Of a stretch of DNA of 64,000 nt, positions 7,844 to 17,519 are shown piece after piece. The stretch is from the NCBI GenBank assembly GCA_009908915.1, contig JAAAOJ010000034.1, forward strand, positions 37,900 through 101,899, in the 5' to 3' direction. The notes under the pieces were generated by a model. That model searched no databases. It saw only the letters and a program-made list of their open reading frames with translations, and was not told the DNA's origin. The stretch is from Planctomycetota bacterium. Its GTDB lineage: Bacteria > Planctomycetota > Phycisphaerae > SM23-33. The translations under genes and the position numbers were made by a program. Every line of letters begins with the position of its first letter. Within the stretch, counting starts at the first letter, position 1.

Positions 7844-10800
7844 ATGTCACGTTGGCAATGGAGTCTGGCCCTTTTGATTGTCGCGACGGGTCTCCGCGCT
7901 GCCGGCGGACAGGTCCGCATCGCCAGGGCATCCGGCGATGGTGACGAGGCCAAGCGCGTGCCGCTGGTCAAGACCGACTTTGACGTCGCGACCTGGCTGG
8001 AAAAGGCCCGCCAGCGTATCGAGGAAAAGGATTATTCGCGGGCGATCGAGATCCTCCAGGCCATCGTCGAGGGTGACAGTGGATTCGTGCCCGTTGACGA
8101 AAGCCAAACGCGATTCATCGCGATGCGTGTAGAGGCGACGAAGCTGATCGGATCGATGGGCACCGAGGGGCTCTCGCAGTATCGCCAACTGTACAACGCC
8201 CGGGCCGAACGCAAACTCAGCGACGCACTGCGCGACGGCGATCTCGGTGGCGTCGAGGCCGTTGTGGCGACCTACCTTCACACGCCGGCCGGCCAGCGGG
8301 CTCTGGAGGCAATGGGCGCCTTGCACTTCGACCGCGGGCGGTTCCTGCAGGCCTCGCGGCACTGGCGACGGCGACTGACGATGGCTGAGCAGGCCGCCCA
8401 GCCGATGCTGCTGGCCAAAACGGCGGCGGCCCTGCACCTGGGTGGTCGCACGAAGGAAGCCGCCGACCTGCGCAAGCGACTCGAGACCGAGCACCCCGAG
8501 GCGGAGGGCACGGTTGCGGGCCAATCGCAGAACCTGATGAGCTTTGTCGACGGCCTGCTGAAGCGGCGGCCTGTGGCCTCCCGTTCGGCCCGGCAACTGA
8601 AAAGCAGCTATCCCGGCTGGGGCGGCATTCCGGACGGCCTGGCGATCATGGATCGTTGCGAGTTCGTCCTCTTGCCGCAGTGGCAGACAGAGACGGTGGA
8701 CATCGGCGCGAACATCGCGGACAAGCTGGCGGCGACCGACGTCGTGGAAAACATGCGGACCCGGCGCGGCCAGCGCAGCGGCGATTACGCCGAACTGCGA
8801 GACGGGCACATTGCCGTCGTCAAGGATCCCTCGAACCGCTCGCGACGGCCAGAGAACCTGCAGTTCCTGCCGCCTGTGATCCGGCCGGTCGTCACGGATC
8901 GCTGGGTTATTTATCGTACCGACGAACAGGTCATCGCGGTCGATCGGGAGACCGGCCAGACGGCCTGGAATACATGGGAGATGCTTCCGCTGGAACGTCA
9001 GCGCGAACAAACGCAGGACGGTCGGAGGCGGACGTTCTACCATGGCCGCAATGCGAGCTTCGTTGACCGCGGCCGCTATGGCCTGACGCTTGGGGGCGAC
9101 TGCGTTTATACGGTCTGGGACTACCCGTGCGACGATCCGGATCAGCGCGGCATGAGACGAGCGGGTGGCGAGAAGACCTCTTCATTGACCGCCCTGCGCC
9201 TGGATATGGAAGGCTATGCGGCCTGGACGGTGGGGCATTCCGGGCCGGATGACGATTTCAAGTCGGCCATGTTCCTGTCCCTGCCGACCTACGATGTGGC
9301 GGGTGCGGGCGCCGGCCGGCTGTATGTCATGTTGATGGAGACCGGGAATTACTACCTGGCTTGTCTCGACCCGCACAATCGCGGCACGCTTCTGTGGAAG
9401 ACGGAGGTCGCCCAGCCTCCGGCCCTGCAGGGGCGCCGCTTTCCGCAGATCGAGTCGCTGCAGTTGATCGGCTCGCCGCCGGCGGTGGCCGACGGACGGG
9501 TGTTCGTGACCACGAATGCCGGTGTCATCGCCGCCTTCGACGCCGAGACCGGAAAGGGCCTGTGGGCATACCAGTACGATACGGCGCTGAATGTCGGGCC
9601 GAGACGTGCCGTCGCGTTGCCGGGCGTTGGCGGCGCCCCCCGCAGCCGCGTGAATCCGATCCTCGTCTCTCGCGGAGTGCTGGTGGCCCTGCCGGCTGAC
9701 AGCGGTCAGCTTATTGCCCTCAACGTGGATGACGGCTCGCCGGCGTGGCGTCGGGATGTTCAGGCCGGGAAGCTGGACCACCTGACGGCCCTCGATGCCG
9801 ACCGCTTTATGCTCAGCGGCGACGGAGCGACAACTCTGCGGTTCAAGGACGGCAAGCAACTGGCGGATTTTGGACAGGTGCAGTTCACTCGCGGCACGCC
9901 GGCCGTCACGCCGACGGAGGTCCTGCTCAGCGGGCAGGGCAAGATCTACCGGATCGACAAGAGCACTTACGATGTCGACTCCATTCAACTCGCCGAGGTC
10001 GGCGGACTGCTGGGCAACCTCGTCAGTGCCGACGGCCAGCTTTTTGCCGCCAACGCCCTCGGGGTCAACTGCTACAGCAGCTATGAACTTGCCAGCCAGA
10101 GACTGACCGACCGTATGAACCAGGCCGAGCCGCTGCTCAAGGCCGAGCTGCTCTTCAAGCGGGGGCATCTGGCCTTTGTGACCAAACGTTTCGACCGGGC
10201 GTTGACGGATTTCGAGGCCTGCCGCAATATGGCCGAGGCATTCGACGACGAATTGCAGCGTCACGCATTCCTGCGGCAGCTTGGCCCCCGACTCTACCGG
10301 GCCTACGTAGCGCTTGGAAACGTGTCCGACGACCGCGACGTGCGACTCGAGCGGTTCCAACAGGCCATGGAGCTGGCCGAGTCCAAGGCCGAGAAGCTTC
10401 ACATGTTGGTTCGCATGGCCAAGCACGACGAGGACGTGGGACAGTTCCGCAAGGCCATCAAAATCGCCAGGACGATTCGCAGCGAGTACGGTACCCAGCG
10501 GATGGCCGACGTACGAATCGGCAACCGGGCCGATGCGACCGTCACCATTACGGCCCGGGCGACGACGCACTTCGGTTCGCAGTGGGCCGACAAGTTCATC
10601 CGTCGGCTGATCACCGTCCACGGCCAGGATGTCTACGCTCCGTGGGATGCCGAAGCCCGGGCCGCCCTGGACAGGGCCATCGCGGCCGGCGACCCCTCCA
10701 TGCTTCAGGAGATCGCCGAGCGCTATCCCCACAGCCAGCACCTGCAGCAAGCGAACTTTCGCGCCGCCGAGCTCTACTATCGACAAGCGAAGCAGCGGTC

Positions 10801-12436
10801 GGGCAAGGACGCCGCCATGCTGGGCAAGGCCCGCAGCATTCTCTTCGGTGTGGCCAGCTCGGCCGGCGACGACGCCTCGCGCCGCGCCTCGGCTATCGTG
10901 GGTCTCGCCGCCATCGATATGGCATCCGGTGTGCCGAAGTCGGCCGAGAACAACCTGGAGAACATTGCCGACCTGCCGCCCGATACCCCTGTGAGCTTTG
11001 CCGATCACAAGGGCTCACTCAAGGACGTCGTCGCGGCCCTCCGCGAAGCGACCGTTCCCGACCCGGCCGCAACGGGCGCATCGCTCCTGCCGGCGCTGCC
11101 GCTGACGCTGGAGAAGATCGCGACCATCGAGGATTCGAGCGTCATATTGCTGGCCGACGACCGGCTTCGACCGATCGAGCGGGACGGCGTGCTCTTTGCT
11201 GTCGCCGACAAGACAATGCAGTTCTGGCCAGTGGACAAGCTTGTCGCCCACGCCCACGATTACGAACCGCGCAGCATCGACATCGGGAATATGGCCAGCG
11301 CCGCACGGACCGCCCGGTCCAACATGAACTACCCATGGGCAGCCGGGTTGAGCGAGGACGGTTCGCTTCTGTGGCTGGCCAGTGCCGCCGAGGCCGTCGG
11401 CGTCGATATCGACGAGGCCAAGGTGGTTCACCGCGTCACGATGCAGTCGCTTGGGCTGAACAATGCTGCCGAGGTCGCCATGGGCGAGGGGGTGATGATC
11501 GCGATGGATTCGCGAGGCATGATCGCGACCATGAGTCTCGCCGACGGTTCGCGGGGTTGGCCGAGCCGAATCGCCGTCGACCATGCGCGAGAGGCCATGC
11601 AGAGCCGATTTACTCTCGATGCCGGGTGTGCGGTGCTGCTGACGAACCGCCATTGCGATCTGCATGTGTTCGACATCAAGAGCGGCAAGGTCATTTTCAG
11701 CGAGCAGGCCAATGTCGTGGCCGGTGCTCAATTTACGCCCGATGACAAGCTCGTGGTGACGGTGGATGACGAAATCACGCTCCGCGAACCGAAGCCGGAA
11801 GCGATCCAGACGCCGCTGGCCGGGCGCGTGCTGGAGACCGAAGACGCGGCCATTCTGTTGGACGTCGGCACCCACTATGCGGTGGTCGCCCTGTCGCGGG
11901 ACGGCTCGCAGCTGCGGGCCATCCGGCTGGCCGACCTTGCCGACGGCTCGGGCGTCAGCATTCGATCGCAGCCGCTGCCAAGCGGGGGGGAGGGCCATCC
12001 CTTTGCTGCCATGGTCGACGGCCAGAGCATCTACGTCCTGTCGAGCAAGCGGCCGTCGATGCCGCGTACGCTGCAGAATGCCACGGCACGGCTGGACGGC
12101 GGATTCGGTATAGCGAGGTTCAAGATGCCCATCGGCGAGCAGAAGTGGTCGCGGTTCGTCGAGACGAACGTCGATGCATCGTGCCGGGTTCTTCCTCGCA
12201 ATACGACGGGGCAGATCCTCGTCGGCCTGCGGGCGACCAACCCGGAAAAGCCCGGCGGCTGGGTCCTGCTGGAGAAGGCGAACCGCAACAAGCCCGTACG
12301 CATCGACGTCGCCAGCCGTTCGCGCCGCAACCGCAAGGCGGTCCTGCGGCAGCGTCAGATCGGGGCCGCCGCCATCGTGGACGGGCGACTGATCATCGAG
12401 ACACCGACGGGCCTGGCTATCTATGGAGAGAAGTGA
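7844..12436 (+). CDS. Large secreted PQQ-type beta-propeller and TPR protein
   Basis: A 1530-aa protein with an N-terminal signal peptide (hydrophobic residues 7-20). Residues 45-260 are helical and TPR-like. About 350-720 forms a first beta-propeller of PQQ-binding-like repeats, recognisable by 'VIAVDRETGQTAWNTW' and 'IAAFDAETGKGLWAY'. Residues 750-1020 are a second TPR block ('AFVTKRFDRALTDFEAC'). About 1110-1525 returns to propeller-type repeats ('LHVFDIKSGKVIF'). No catalytic motif is seen, so a periplasmic scaffold is most likely. It ends 1 bp before the start of the cyclase-fold gene and opens the MoxR cluster, so a structural role with those proteins is inferred. Confidence 0.7.
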   Translation: MSRWQWSLALLIVATGLRAAGGQVRIARASGDGDEAKRVPLVKTDFDVATWLEKARQRIEEKDYSRAIEILQAIVEGDSGFVPVDESQTRFIAMRVEATKLIGSMGTEGLSQYRQLYNARAERKLSDALRDGDLGGVEAVVATYLHTPAGQRALEAMGALHFDRGRFLQASRHWRRRLTMAEQAAQPMLLAKTAAALHLGGRTKEAADLRKRLETEHPEAEGTVAGQSQNLMSFVDGLLKRRPVASRSARQLKSSYPGWGGIPDGLAIMDRCEFVLLPQWQTETVDIGANIADKLAATDVVENMRTRRGQRSGDYAELRDGHIAVVKDPSNRSRRPENLQFLPPVIRPVVTDRWVIYRTDEQVIAVDRETGQTAWNTWEMLPLERQREQTQDGRRRTFYHGRNASFVDRGRYGLTLGGDCVYTVWDYPCDDPDQRGMRRAGGEKTSSLTALRLDMEGYAAWTVGHSGPDDDFKSAMFLSLPTYDVAGAGAGRLYVMLMETGNYYLACLDPHNRGTLLWKTEVAQPPALQGRRFPQIESLQLIGSPPAVADGRVFVTTNAGVIAAFDAETGKGLWAYQYDTALNVGPRRAVALPGVGGAPRSRVNPILVSRGVLVALPADSGQLIALNVDDGSPAWRRDVQAGKLDHLTALDADRFMLSGDGATTLRFKDGKQLADFGQVQFTRGTPAVTPTEVLLSGQGKIYRIDKSTYDVDSIQLAEVGGLLGNLVSADGQLFAANALGVNCYSSYELASQRLTDRMNQAEPLLKAELLFKRGHLAFVTKRFDRALTDFEACRNMAEAFDDELQRHAFLRQLGPRLYRAYVALGNVSDDRDVRLERFQQAMELAESKAEKLHMLVRMAKHDEDVGQFRKAIKIARTIRSEYGTQRMADVRIGNRADATVTITARATTHFGSQWADKFIRRLITVHGQDVYAPWDAEARAALDRAIAAGDPSMLQEIAERYPHSQHLQQANFRAAELYYRQAKQRSGKDAAMLGKARSILFGVASSAGDDASRRASAIVGLAAIDMASGVPKSAENNLENIADLPPDTPVSFADHKGSLKDVVAALREATVPDPAATGASLLPALPLTLEKIATIEDSSVILLADDRLRPIERDGVLFAVADKTMQFWPVDKLVAHAHDYEPRSIDIGNMASAARTARSNMNYPWAAGLSEDGSLLWLASAAEAVGVDIDEAKVVHRVTMQSLGLNNAAEVAMGEGVMIAMDSRGMIATMSLADGSRGWPSRIAVDHAREAMQSRFTLDAGCAVLLTNRHCDLHVFDIKSGKVIFSEQANVVAGAQFTPDDKLVVTVDDEITLREPKPEAIQTPLAGRVLETEDAAILLDVGTHYAVVALSRDGSQLRAIRLADLADGSGVSIRSQPLPSGGEGHPFAAMVDGQSIYVLSSKRPSMPRTLQNATARLDGGFGIARFKMPIGEQKWSRFVETNVDASCRVLPRNTTGQILVGLRATNPEKPGGWVLLEKANRNKPVRIDVASRSRRNRKAVLRQRQIGAAAIVDGRLIIETPTGLAIYGEK

Positions 12437-12437
12437 C

Positions 12438-13619
12438 ATGAGCCCTGCTCGCCACACGTATTCTGCATCGGCTCGGCCGGATGTGTCGCTGGCCCTGGCG
12501 GGCGTCTCGGCGGTAACGGCCGTCGCGGTGCTCGTGGCCGCCGTGGTCACGGCCCGGCCCGGCGAGGCGATAGCGGCCAGTCCGAAAGCGCCGAGCACCG
12601 CTCTGCCCGAGATGCTGGACACCCAGACCGTCCGGAAGATCAACCTCGGGCTGAAGTATCTCGAACGCACGCAGCGCCATGACGGCAGTTGGGTGAACTC
12701 CGGCGGGTGGGCGGCCTTTCCGGTGGTGATGACCTCGCTGGCGGGTCTGGCGTTCATGGCCAACGGCTCGACGCCGGAGTCCGGCCCGTATGCGCGAACC
12801 GTCAGCCGGGCACTGAACTACGTGCTCAACGTCGCCGAGAGCAACGTCCTCGACGACGGGCAGATCCATATTGCCGGACAGATGTCCGGCCGCAGCATGT
12901 ACAGCCACGGCTTCGGCACGCTGTTCCTCGCCCAGTGCTACGGGGTCGAGGGCGACAAGGCGTCCAAGCGGGCCCAGCGCATCGGCAAGGTTCTGGACGG
13001 GGCGGTCCTGCTGATCGCCAAGGCACAGAGCAGTATCGAGGGCGGCAAGGGCGGCGGGTGGATCTACACGCCCAACGGCAAGAGCGACGAAGGCTCGGTG
13101 ACGGTTACACAGCTTCAGGCCCTGCGCGCCTGTCGCAACGTCGGCATCAAAGTGCCCAAGAAGACCATCGACAAGGCCGTCATGTATCTCAGAATCTGCC
13201 AGCAGGCCGACGGCGGCATCTGCTACTCCTACCGGTCCCAGGGGTCGAGTCGTCCGGCCATATCCGCCGCCGCCATCGCCTGCTTCTACTCGGCCGGGGT
13301 CTACGACCGCCGTACCGGCGGGAGCGGGCCGGAAGCCGAGATGGTCGAGCGGCTCGTCCAGTATTGCCGCAACGCCGTTCGCGTCCAGCAGCACGGCGGG
13401 CATTACTTCTACACGCACCTGTACATGGCCCAGGCGATGTACCAGCGCGGCGGCAAGGACTGGCGCGAGTATTTCCCGAAGATACGCAAGCAACTGCTCG
13501 ATCTGCAGTTCCCCGACGGGAGCTGGCAGGGCGACGGCATCGGCGAGGTGTACGGCACGGCCCTGGGGTGTATAATCCTCCAGTTGCCGTACGGCTACCT
13601 GCCGATCGTGCAGCGATAG
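12438..13619 (+). CDS. Terpene-cyclase-fold (prenyltransferase/squalene oxidase repeat) protein
   Basis: A 393-aa protein with a hydrophobic N-terminal segment (residues 15-35), then alpha/alpha-barrel repeats. Repeat signatures include 'LKYLERTQRHDGSW' and 'CQQADGGICYSY', with conserved aliphatic helices between. The fold is that of squalene-hopene cyclases and prenyltransferase subunits, but no DxDD acid motif is visible, so it is probably not a terpene cyclase. Start ATG 12438 follows GGAGAG, tight behind the propeller gene. Single-domain proteins of this kind often lie next to MoxR/vWA genes in Planctomycetes. Their function is unknown. Confidence 0.7.
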   Translation: MSPARHTYSASARPDVSLALAGVSAVTAVAVLVAAVVTARPGEAIAASPKAPSTALPEMLDTQTVRKINLGLKYLERTQRHDGSWVNSGGWAAFPVVMTSLAGLAFMANGSTPESGPYARTVSRALNYVLNVAESNVLDDGQIHIAGQMSGRSMYSHGFGTLFLAQCYGVEGDKASKRAQRIGKVLDGAVLLIAKAQSSIEGGKGGGWIYTPNGKSDEGSVTVTQLQALRACRNVGIKVPKKTIDKAVMYLRICQQADGGICYSYRSQGSSRPAISAAAIACFYSAGVYDRRTGGSGPEAEMVERLVQYCRNAVRVQQHGGHYFYTHLYMAQAMYQRGGKDWREYFPKIRKQLLDLQFPDGSWQGDGIGEVYGTALGCIILQLPYGYLPIVQR

Positions 13620-13706
13620 ACAACACAGCAGGCTAGCATCCGTGGGCAACGAACAGAGCGGACCAACGAAGCAGGCCGAGCCTGCACTTCGAAGAAGGAG
13701 ACTATC

Positions 13707-14780
<1,074 letters not shown>

Positions 14781-14787
14781 AGAAACT

Positions 14788-14817
14788 CGGAGTTATGAAT
14801 TCGGAGTTATGAATCAG
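14788..14817. repeat. Short tandem repeat before the inserted gene
   Basis: TCGGAGTTATGAAT occurs twice in direct tandem between the moxR stop and the inserted membrane protein gene. It is AT-rich compared with its surroundings and marks the left side of the foreign segment. Confidence 0.6.
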
Positions 14818-14825
14818 GAGACTCT

Positions 14826-15593
14826 TTGAGCGACAAATCCTCACAATCACGATGGCTGCTTATCTTCCTGCTGCTTGTAGCGACGGGATCATTAATTGCC
14901 ATTATTGCCCTGCACGCAAATCAAGACCTGCAGTGGCTTGTGCAGATTCTTAGTGCGCCGTTTGTCGTCGCGTTGCTTGGAATAGTTGTGCAGGCCCTGT
15001 TGTGGGAACAACGCAAGCAGCATGAACAGTTCCAACAGGAGCGCGAGCATGCTCTACAGCTTGGAGCAGTGTCAGGCATTGCAGAGCGAGTCTTTGACGG
15101 TTATGCAGAGTTCTGTGAAGAATACCTAAAGGAACTTTACAACATAAACAAGAAGCTGGCTGAGGAAGGACCAAGCCCTGCATGCAAGGAATACGCAGAT
15201 CAGTTGCGTGAGACTCGCCTAGGTAAACGCTATTACGCATGGATACCCGTTGAAATAGACCAAGGGCTTTCTGAACTCGAAGGACTTTTGTGGGGCATAG
15301 GTTTCAAGAATGAGACCATCAAAGAGATTAAGGAAAGTGGCTATTGGGGGGAACGGCACCACTTTCTAGTGGATCAGGTTTTCGAAGACTGGACGAAACT
15401 CATGTATGGTAATGAGGAGCGAGTAGAAGAACCCGACATCGAGAATCGTGCATTGATTTCGAACGTGATGCTGAAACTGAAAGAGTACCTCGATGTTGAG
15501 CAACTGAACCGACTTAGACGAAGGCTGGTTGACAGGGCGATTTCGTCGGAAGGTGTCGGAGAACGGGCGGACGCGAGCTCCGAAGGAGCTTAA
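14826..15593 (+). CDS. Two-helix membrane protein with long cytoplasmic tail, probably acquired
   Basis: A 255-aa protein starting at TTG 14826 behind CAGGAG. Two transmembrane helices (about 10-30 and 37-58) are followed by a charged helical stretch 'EQRKQHEQFQQERE' and a mostly helical soluble domain. I do not recognise the family. Base and codon use are clearly more AT-rich than in the neighbours (AAA, GAA and AAT codons are common), and the gene interrupts a moxR-DUF58 pair that is normally adjacent, so horizontal acquisition is likely. The last residues and the TAA stop are contributed by a REP hairpin (AGCTCCGAAGGAGCT, 15576-15590), so the native C-terminus may have been replaced. Confidence 0.6.
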   Translation: MSDKSSQSRWLLIFLLLVATGSLIAIIALHANQDLQWLVQILSAPFVVALLGIVVQALLWEQRKQHEQFQQEREHALQLGAVSGIAERVFDGYAEFCEEYLKELYNINKKLAEEGPSPACKEYADQLRETRLGKRYYAWIPVEIDQGLSELEGLLWGIGFKNETIKEIKESGYWGERHHFLVDQVFEDWTKLMYGNEERVEEPDIENRALISNVMLKLKEYLDVEQLNRLRRRLVDRAISSEGVGERADASSEGA

Positions 15594-15657
15594 CAGGAAT
15601 AGCCGGGGGCGCAAGCCCCCGGGAGAGAGCATTAATTAAAGGGAGCCCCGAAGGGGC
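15576..15657 (+). repeat. REP unit R1, three hairpins, left of the transposase gene
   Basis: Contains AGCTCCGAAGGAGCT, then CCGGGGGC-GCAA-GCCCCCGG (15603-15622), then GCCCCGAAGGGGC (15645-15657). The same three-hairpin order recurs at 16382-16464. REP units of this sort are the substrates of the neighbouring tyrosine transposase type. Confidence 0.8.
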
Positions 15658-15665
15658 GGGACAGA

Positions 15666-16100
15666 ATGTCATACAGAGATATCAACCTGCATCTGGTCTG
15701 GGCGACGAAGGATCGCCGTCGCTGGCTGTCTGCCGAAATCATGGACAAGCTTTCACGATACTTGGCCGGCGCTGTCCGGAACATGGACGCTGAAGCCTAT
15801 GCCATTGACGGTCCGGAAGACCATGTGCATCTTGCCGTTTCCCTGCCGCCCACATTGTCCGTTGCCGATTATGTCCGCGAATTGAAGGCCAATTCCTCGC
15901 GATGGCTGAAAGATGAAGGCGTGGAGCATTTCGGATGGCAGGATGGATATGCGGGATTTTCCGTGTCACGGTCGGTGTTGCCCAAGGTGATCGCATATAT
16001 TGAATCCCAACGGGAGCATCATACGGTAATGAGTTACGAAGACGAGATAAAGGCGTTGTTGGAGAAACACGGCATTGAATATCAGCCGCAGTACATATGA
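15666..16100 (+). CDS. REP-associated tyrosine transposase (RAYT, Y1_Tnp/IS200 family)
   Basis: A 144-aa HUH-type transposase. The two metal-binding histidines are in DHVHL (near residue 57), and the candidate catalytic tyrosine is in the helix 'KVIAYIESQREHH' near residue 116. Length and motifs fit the Y1 transposase domain used by IS200/IS605 and RAYT enzymes, which cut and join single-stranded REP sequences. ATG 15666 follows a purine-rich GGGGCGGGACAG. It is flanked by REP hairpins in opposite orientations (15576-15657 and 16107-16197), the standard RAYT layout. There is no accessory TnpB gene. Confidence 0.88.
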   Translation: MSYRDINLHLVWATKDRRRWLSAEIMDKLSRYLAGAVRNMDAEAYAIDGPEDHVHLAVSLPPTLSVADYVRELKANSSRWLKDEGVEHFGWQDGYAGFSVSRSVLPKVIAYIESQREHHTVMSYEDEIKALLEKHGIEYQPQYI

Positions 16101-16106
16101 AGTGTC

Positions 16107-16197
16107 GCCCCTTCGGGGCTCAGTGTTATTGGATCGCCAACCGTGGGCTCGCGCCCACGGTCTTTTGAGAAAATTCCTGTCCGGTCCCTTCGGGGCC
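16107..16197 (-). repeat. REP unit R2, right of the transposase gene
   Basis: Three hairpins in inverted order: GCCCCTTCGGGGC (16107-16119), CCGTGGGC-TCGC-GCCCACGG (16141-16160, a perfect 8-bp stem) and GGTCCCTTCGGGGCC (16183-16197). With R1 it brackets the transposase gene. Confidence 0.75.
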
Positions 16198-16295
16198 CAA
16201 GAAGGAACGATCTCCACTATTCGGAGGTTTACAGAGATCTGAAACGAGCCACAACCAGCAACAATAAGAAAAGAGAAGCTACATATCGGCATTTC

Positions 16296-16310
16296 AGCTC
16301 CGAAGGAGCT
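16296..16310 (+). repeat. REP fragment R3
   Basis: A single AGCTCCGAAGGAGCT hairpin followed by TCATAGGAAT, matching the start of R1 and R4; the other two hairpins are absent. Confidence 0.65.
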
Positions 16311-16381
16311 TCATAGGAATAATGCAGAGCATCATTGAGAATAGACGGCTGCGGAAGTGCATAAACGCGAACCGGCTTCTT

Positions 16382-16464
16382 AGCTCCGAAGGAGCATGAC
16401 AGGAATAGCCGGGGGCGCAAGCCCCCGGACAGCGGCCCCATTTTGGAAAGAGCCCCGAAGGGGC
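16382..16464 (+). repeat. REP unit R4, three hairpins
   Basis: GCTCCGAAGGAGC, then CCGGGGGC-GCAA-GCCCCCGG (16409-16428), then GCCCCGAAGGGGC (16452-16464), nearly identical to R1 and in the same orientation. It ends 36 bp before the DUF58 start. The 16101-16499 interval holds only REP units and AT-rich spacer. Confidence 0.8.
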
Positions 16465-16499
16465 GAGACGAATCAACGAAACAACGAACTGACATTCGC

Positions 16500-17459
16500 A
16501 TGGCGGACAACACACGACAAACTGAGCGCGACGAGCTGCTGAAGTACCTTGATCCGAAGGTGCTCAACAAGATTACGCGGCTGGACTTGCGGGCGCGGCA
16601 CGTGGTGGAGGGCTTCATCAGCGGCCTCCATCGGAGCCCGTTCCACGGGTTCTCCGTGGAGTTTGCCAGCCACCGCGAGTACTCCCCCGGCGATGACATC
16701 AAGCACATCGACTGGAAGGTCCAGGCCCGCACCGATCGCTTCTACATCAAACAGTACGAGGAGGAGACCAACCTCAAGGCCACCTTTCTCGTCGATGCCA
16801 GCGAGTCGATGCGATACGGCGAGAAGGCCCGCAAGGGCAGCGACGGCCTGAGCAAGTACGCCTATGCTTGCACGGCGGCGGCCAGTCTGGCCTTCCTGCT
16901 GCAGCAGCAGCAGGACGCCGTTGGGCTGGGCGTTTTCGACGAGGACCTGCTCCAGTACCTGCCCGCCTCGGCCAGCCCGCAGCAGTTGCGGACGATGGTC
17001 CACGCCATGGACGTCGTCGAGCCGAACAAGAAGACGTCCCTGGAGCATATCTGCCACTCGCTTGCCGAGAAGATTTCCCGACGCGGGCTCGTGTGTCTGA
17101 TCAGCGATCTCTTCGTAGATCTCGACGGCGTGATCCGGGCGCTCGAGCACTTCCGCCACTACGATCACGAAGTGCTCGTGCTGCACGTTATGGATGCCGA
17201 CGAACTGAAGTTCCCGTTCCAAGGCACGACGATGTTCCGCGGCCTGGAGGCGCTGGGGCGCGTTACCATCGAGCCGCGTGCCCTGCGCGAGGCCTACCTC
17301 AAGGAAGTGCGGGGCTTCTGCCACGAGGTCAAGCGTCGCTGCGTGGCGGGTCGCATCGACTACAAACTGATATCGACGGCCGACCGTCTGGACGCGGCCC
17401 TGTGTGCGTTCCTGGCCGCCCGAGCCGCGGCTGTGAGAAAATCCTCCGCGAAAAGATAG
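16500..17459 (+). CDS. DUF58 domain protein (MoxR partner, vWA-like)
   Basis: A 319-aa cytoplasmic protein. The DUF58 signature 'FASHREYSPGDDIKHIDWKV' lies near residues 52-71, and a metal-ion-dependent adhesion site follows in 'FLVDASESMRYG'. The rest has alternating helix/strand character of a vWA fold. ATG 16500 is preferred to an in-frame ATG at 16443, which lies inside a REP unit. DUF58 proteins are the usual direct partners of MoxR ATPases; here the RAYT island has been placed between them, so its transcription may now depend on a promoter in or near the island. Confidence 0.88.
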   Translation: MADNTRQTERDELLKYLDPKVLNKITRLDLRARHVVEGFISGLHRSPFHGFSVEFASHREYSPGDDIKHIDWKVQARTDRFYIKQYEEETNLKATFLVDASESMRYGEKARKGSDGLSKYAYACTAAASLAFLLQQQQDAVGLGVFDEDLLQYLPASASPQQLRTMVHAMDVVEPNKKTSLEHICHSLAEKISRRGLVCLISDLFVDLDGVIRALEHFRHYDHEVLVLHVMDADELKFPFQGTTMFRGLEALGRVTIEPRALREAYLKEVRGFCHEVKRRCVAGRIDYKLISTADRLDAALCAFLAARAAAVRKSSAKR

Positions 17460-17519
17460 AACCTCGTAGCCCGTGACCTGGAACCCGGTTCCTGGCTACC
17501 GGCTACTGGATACGACATT

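Noticed and set aside
13571..13576. TATAAT inside the end of the cyclase-fold gene as a promoter for moxR
   Set aside because: No -35 hexamer at proper spacing and it lies in well-conserved coding sequence; could be chance.
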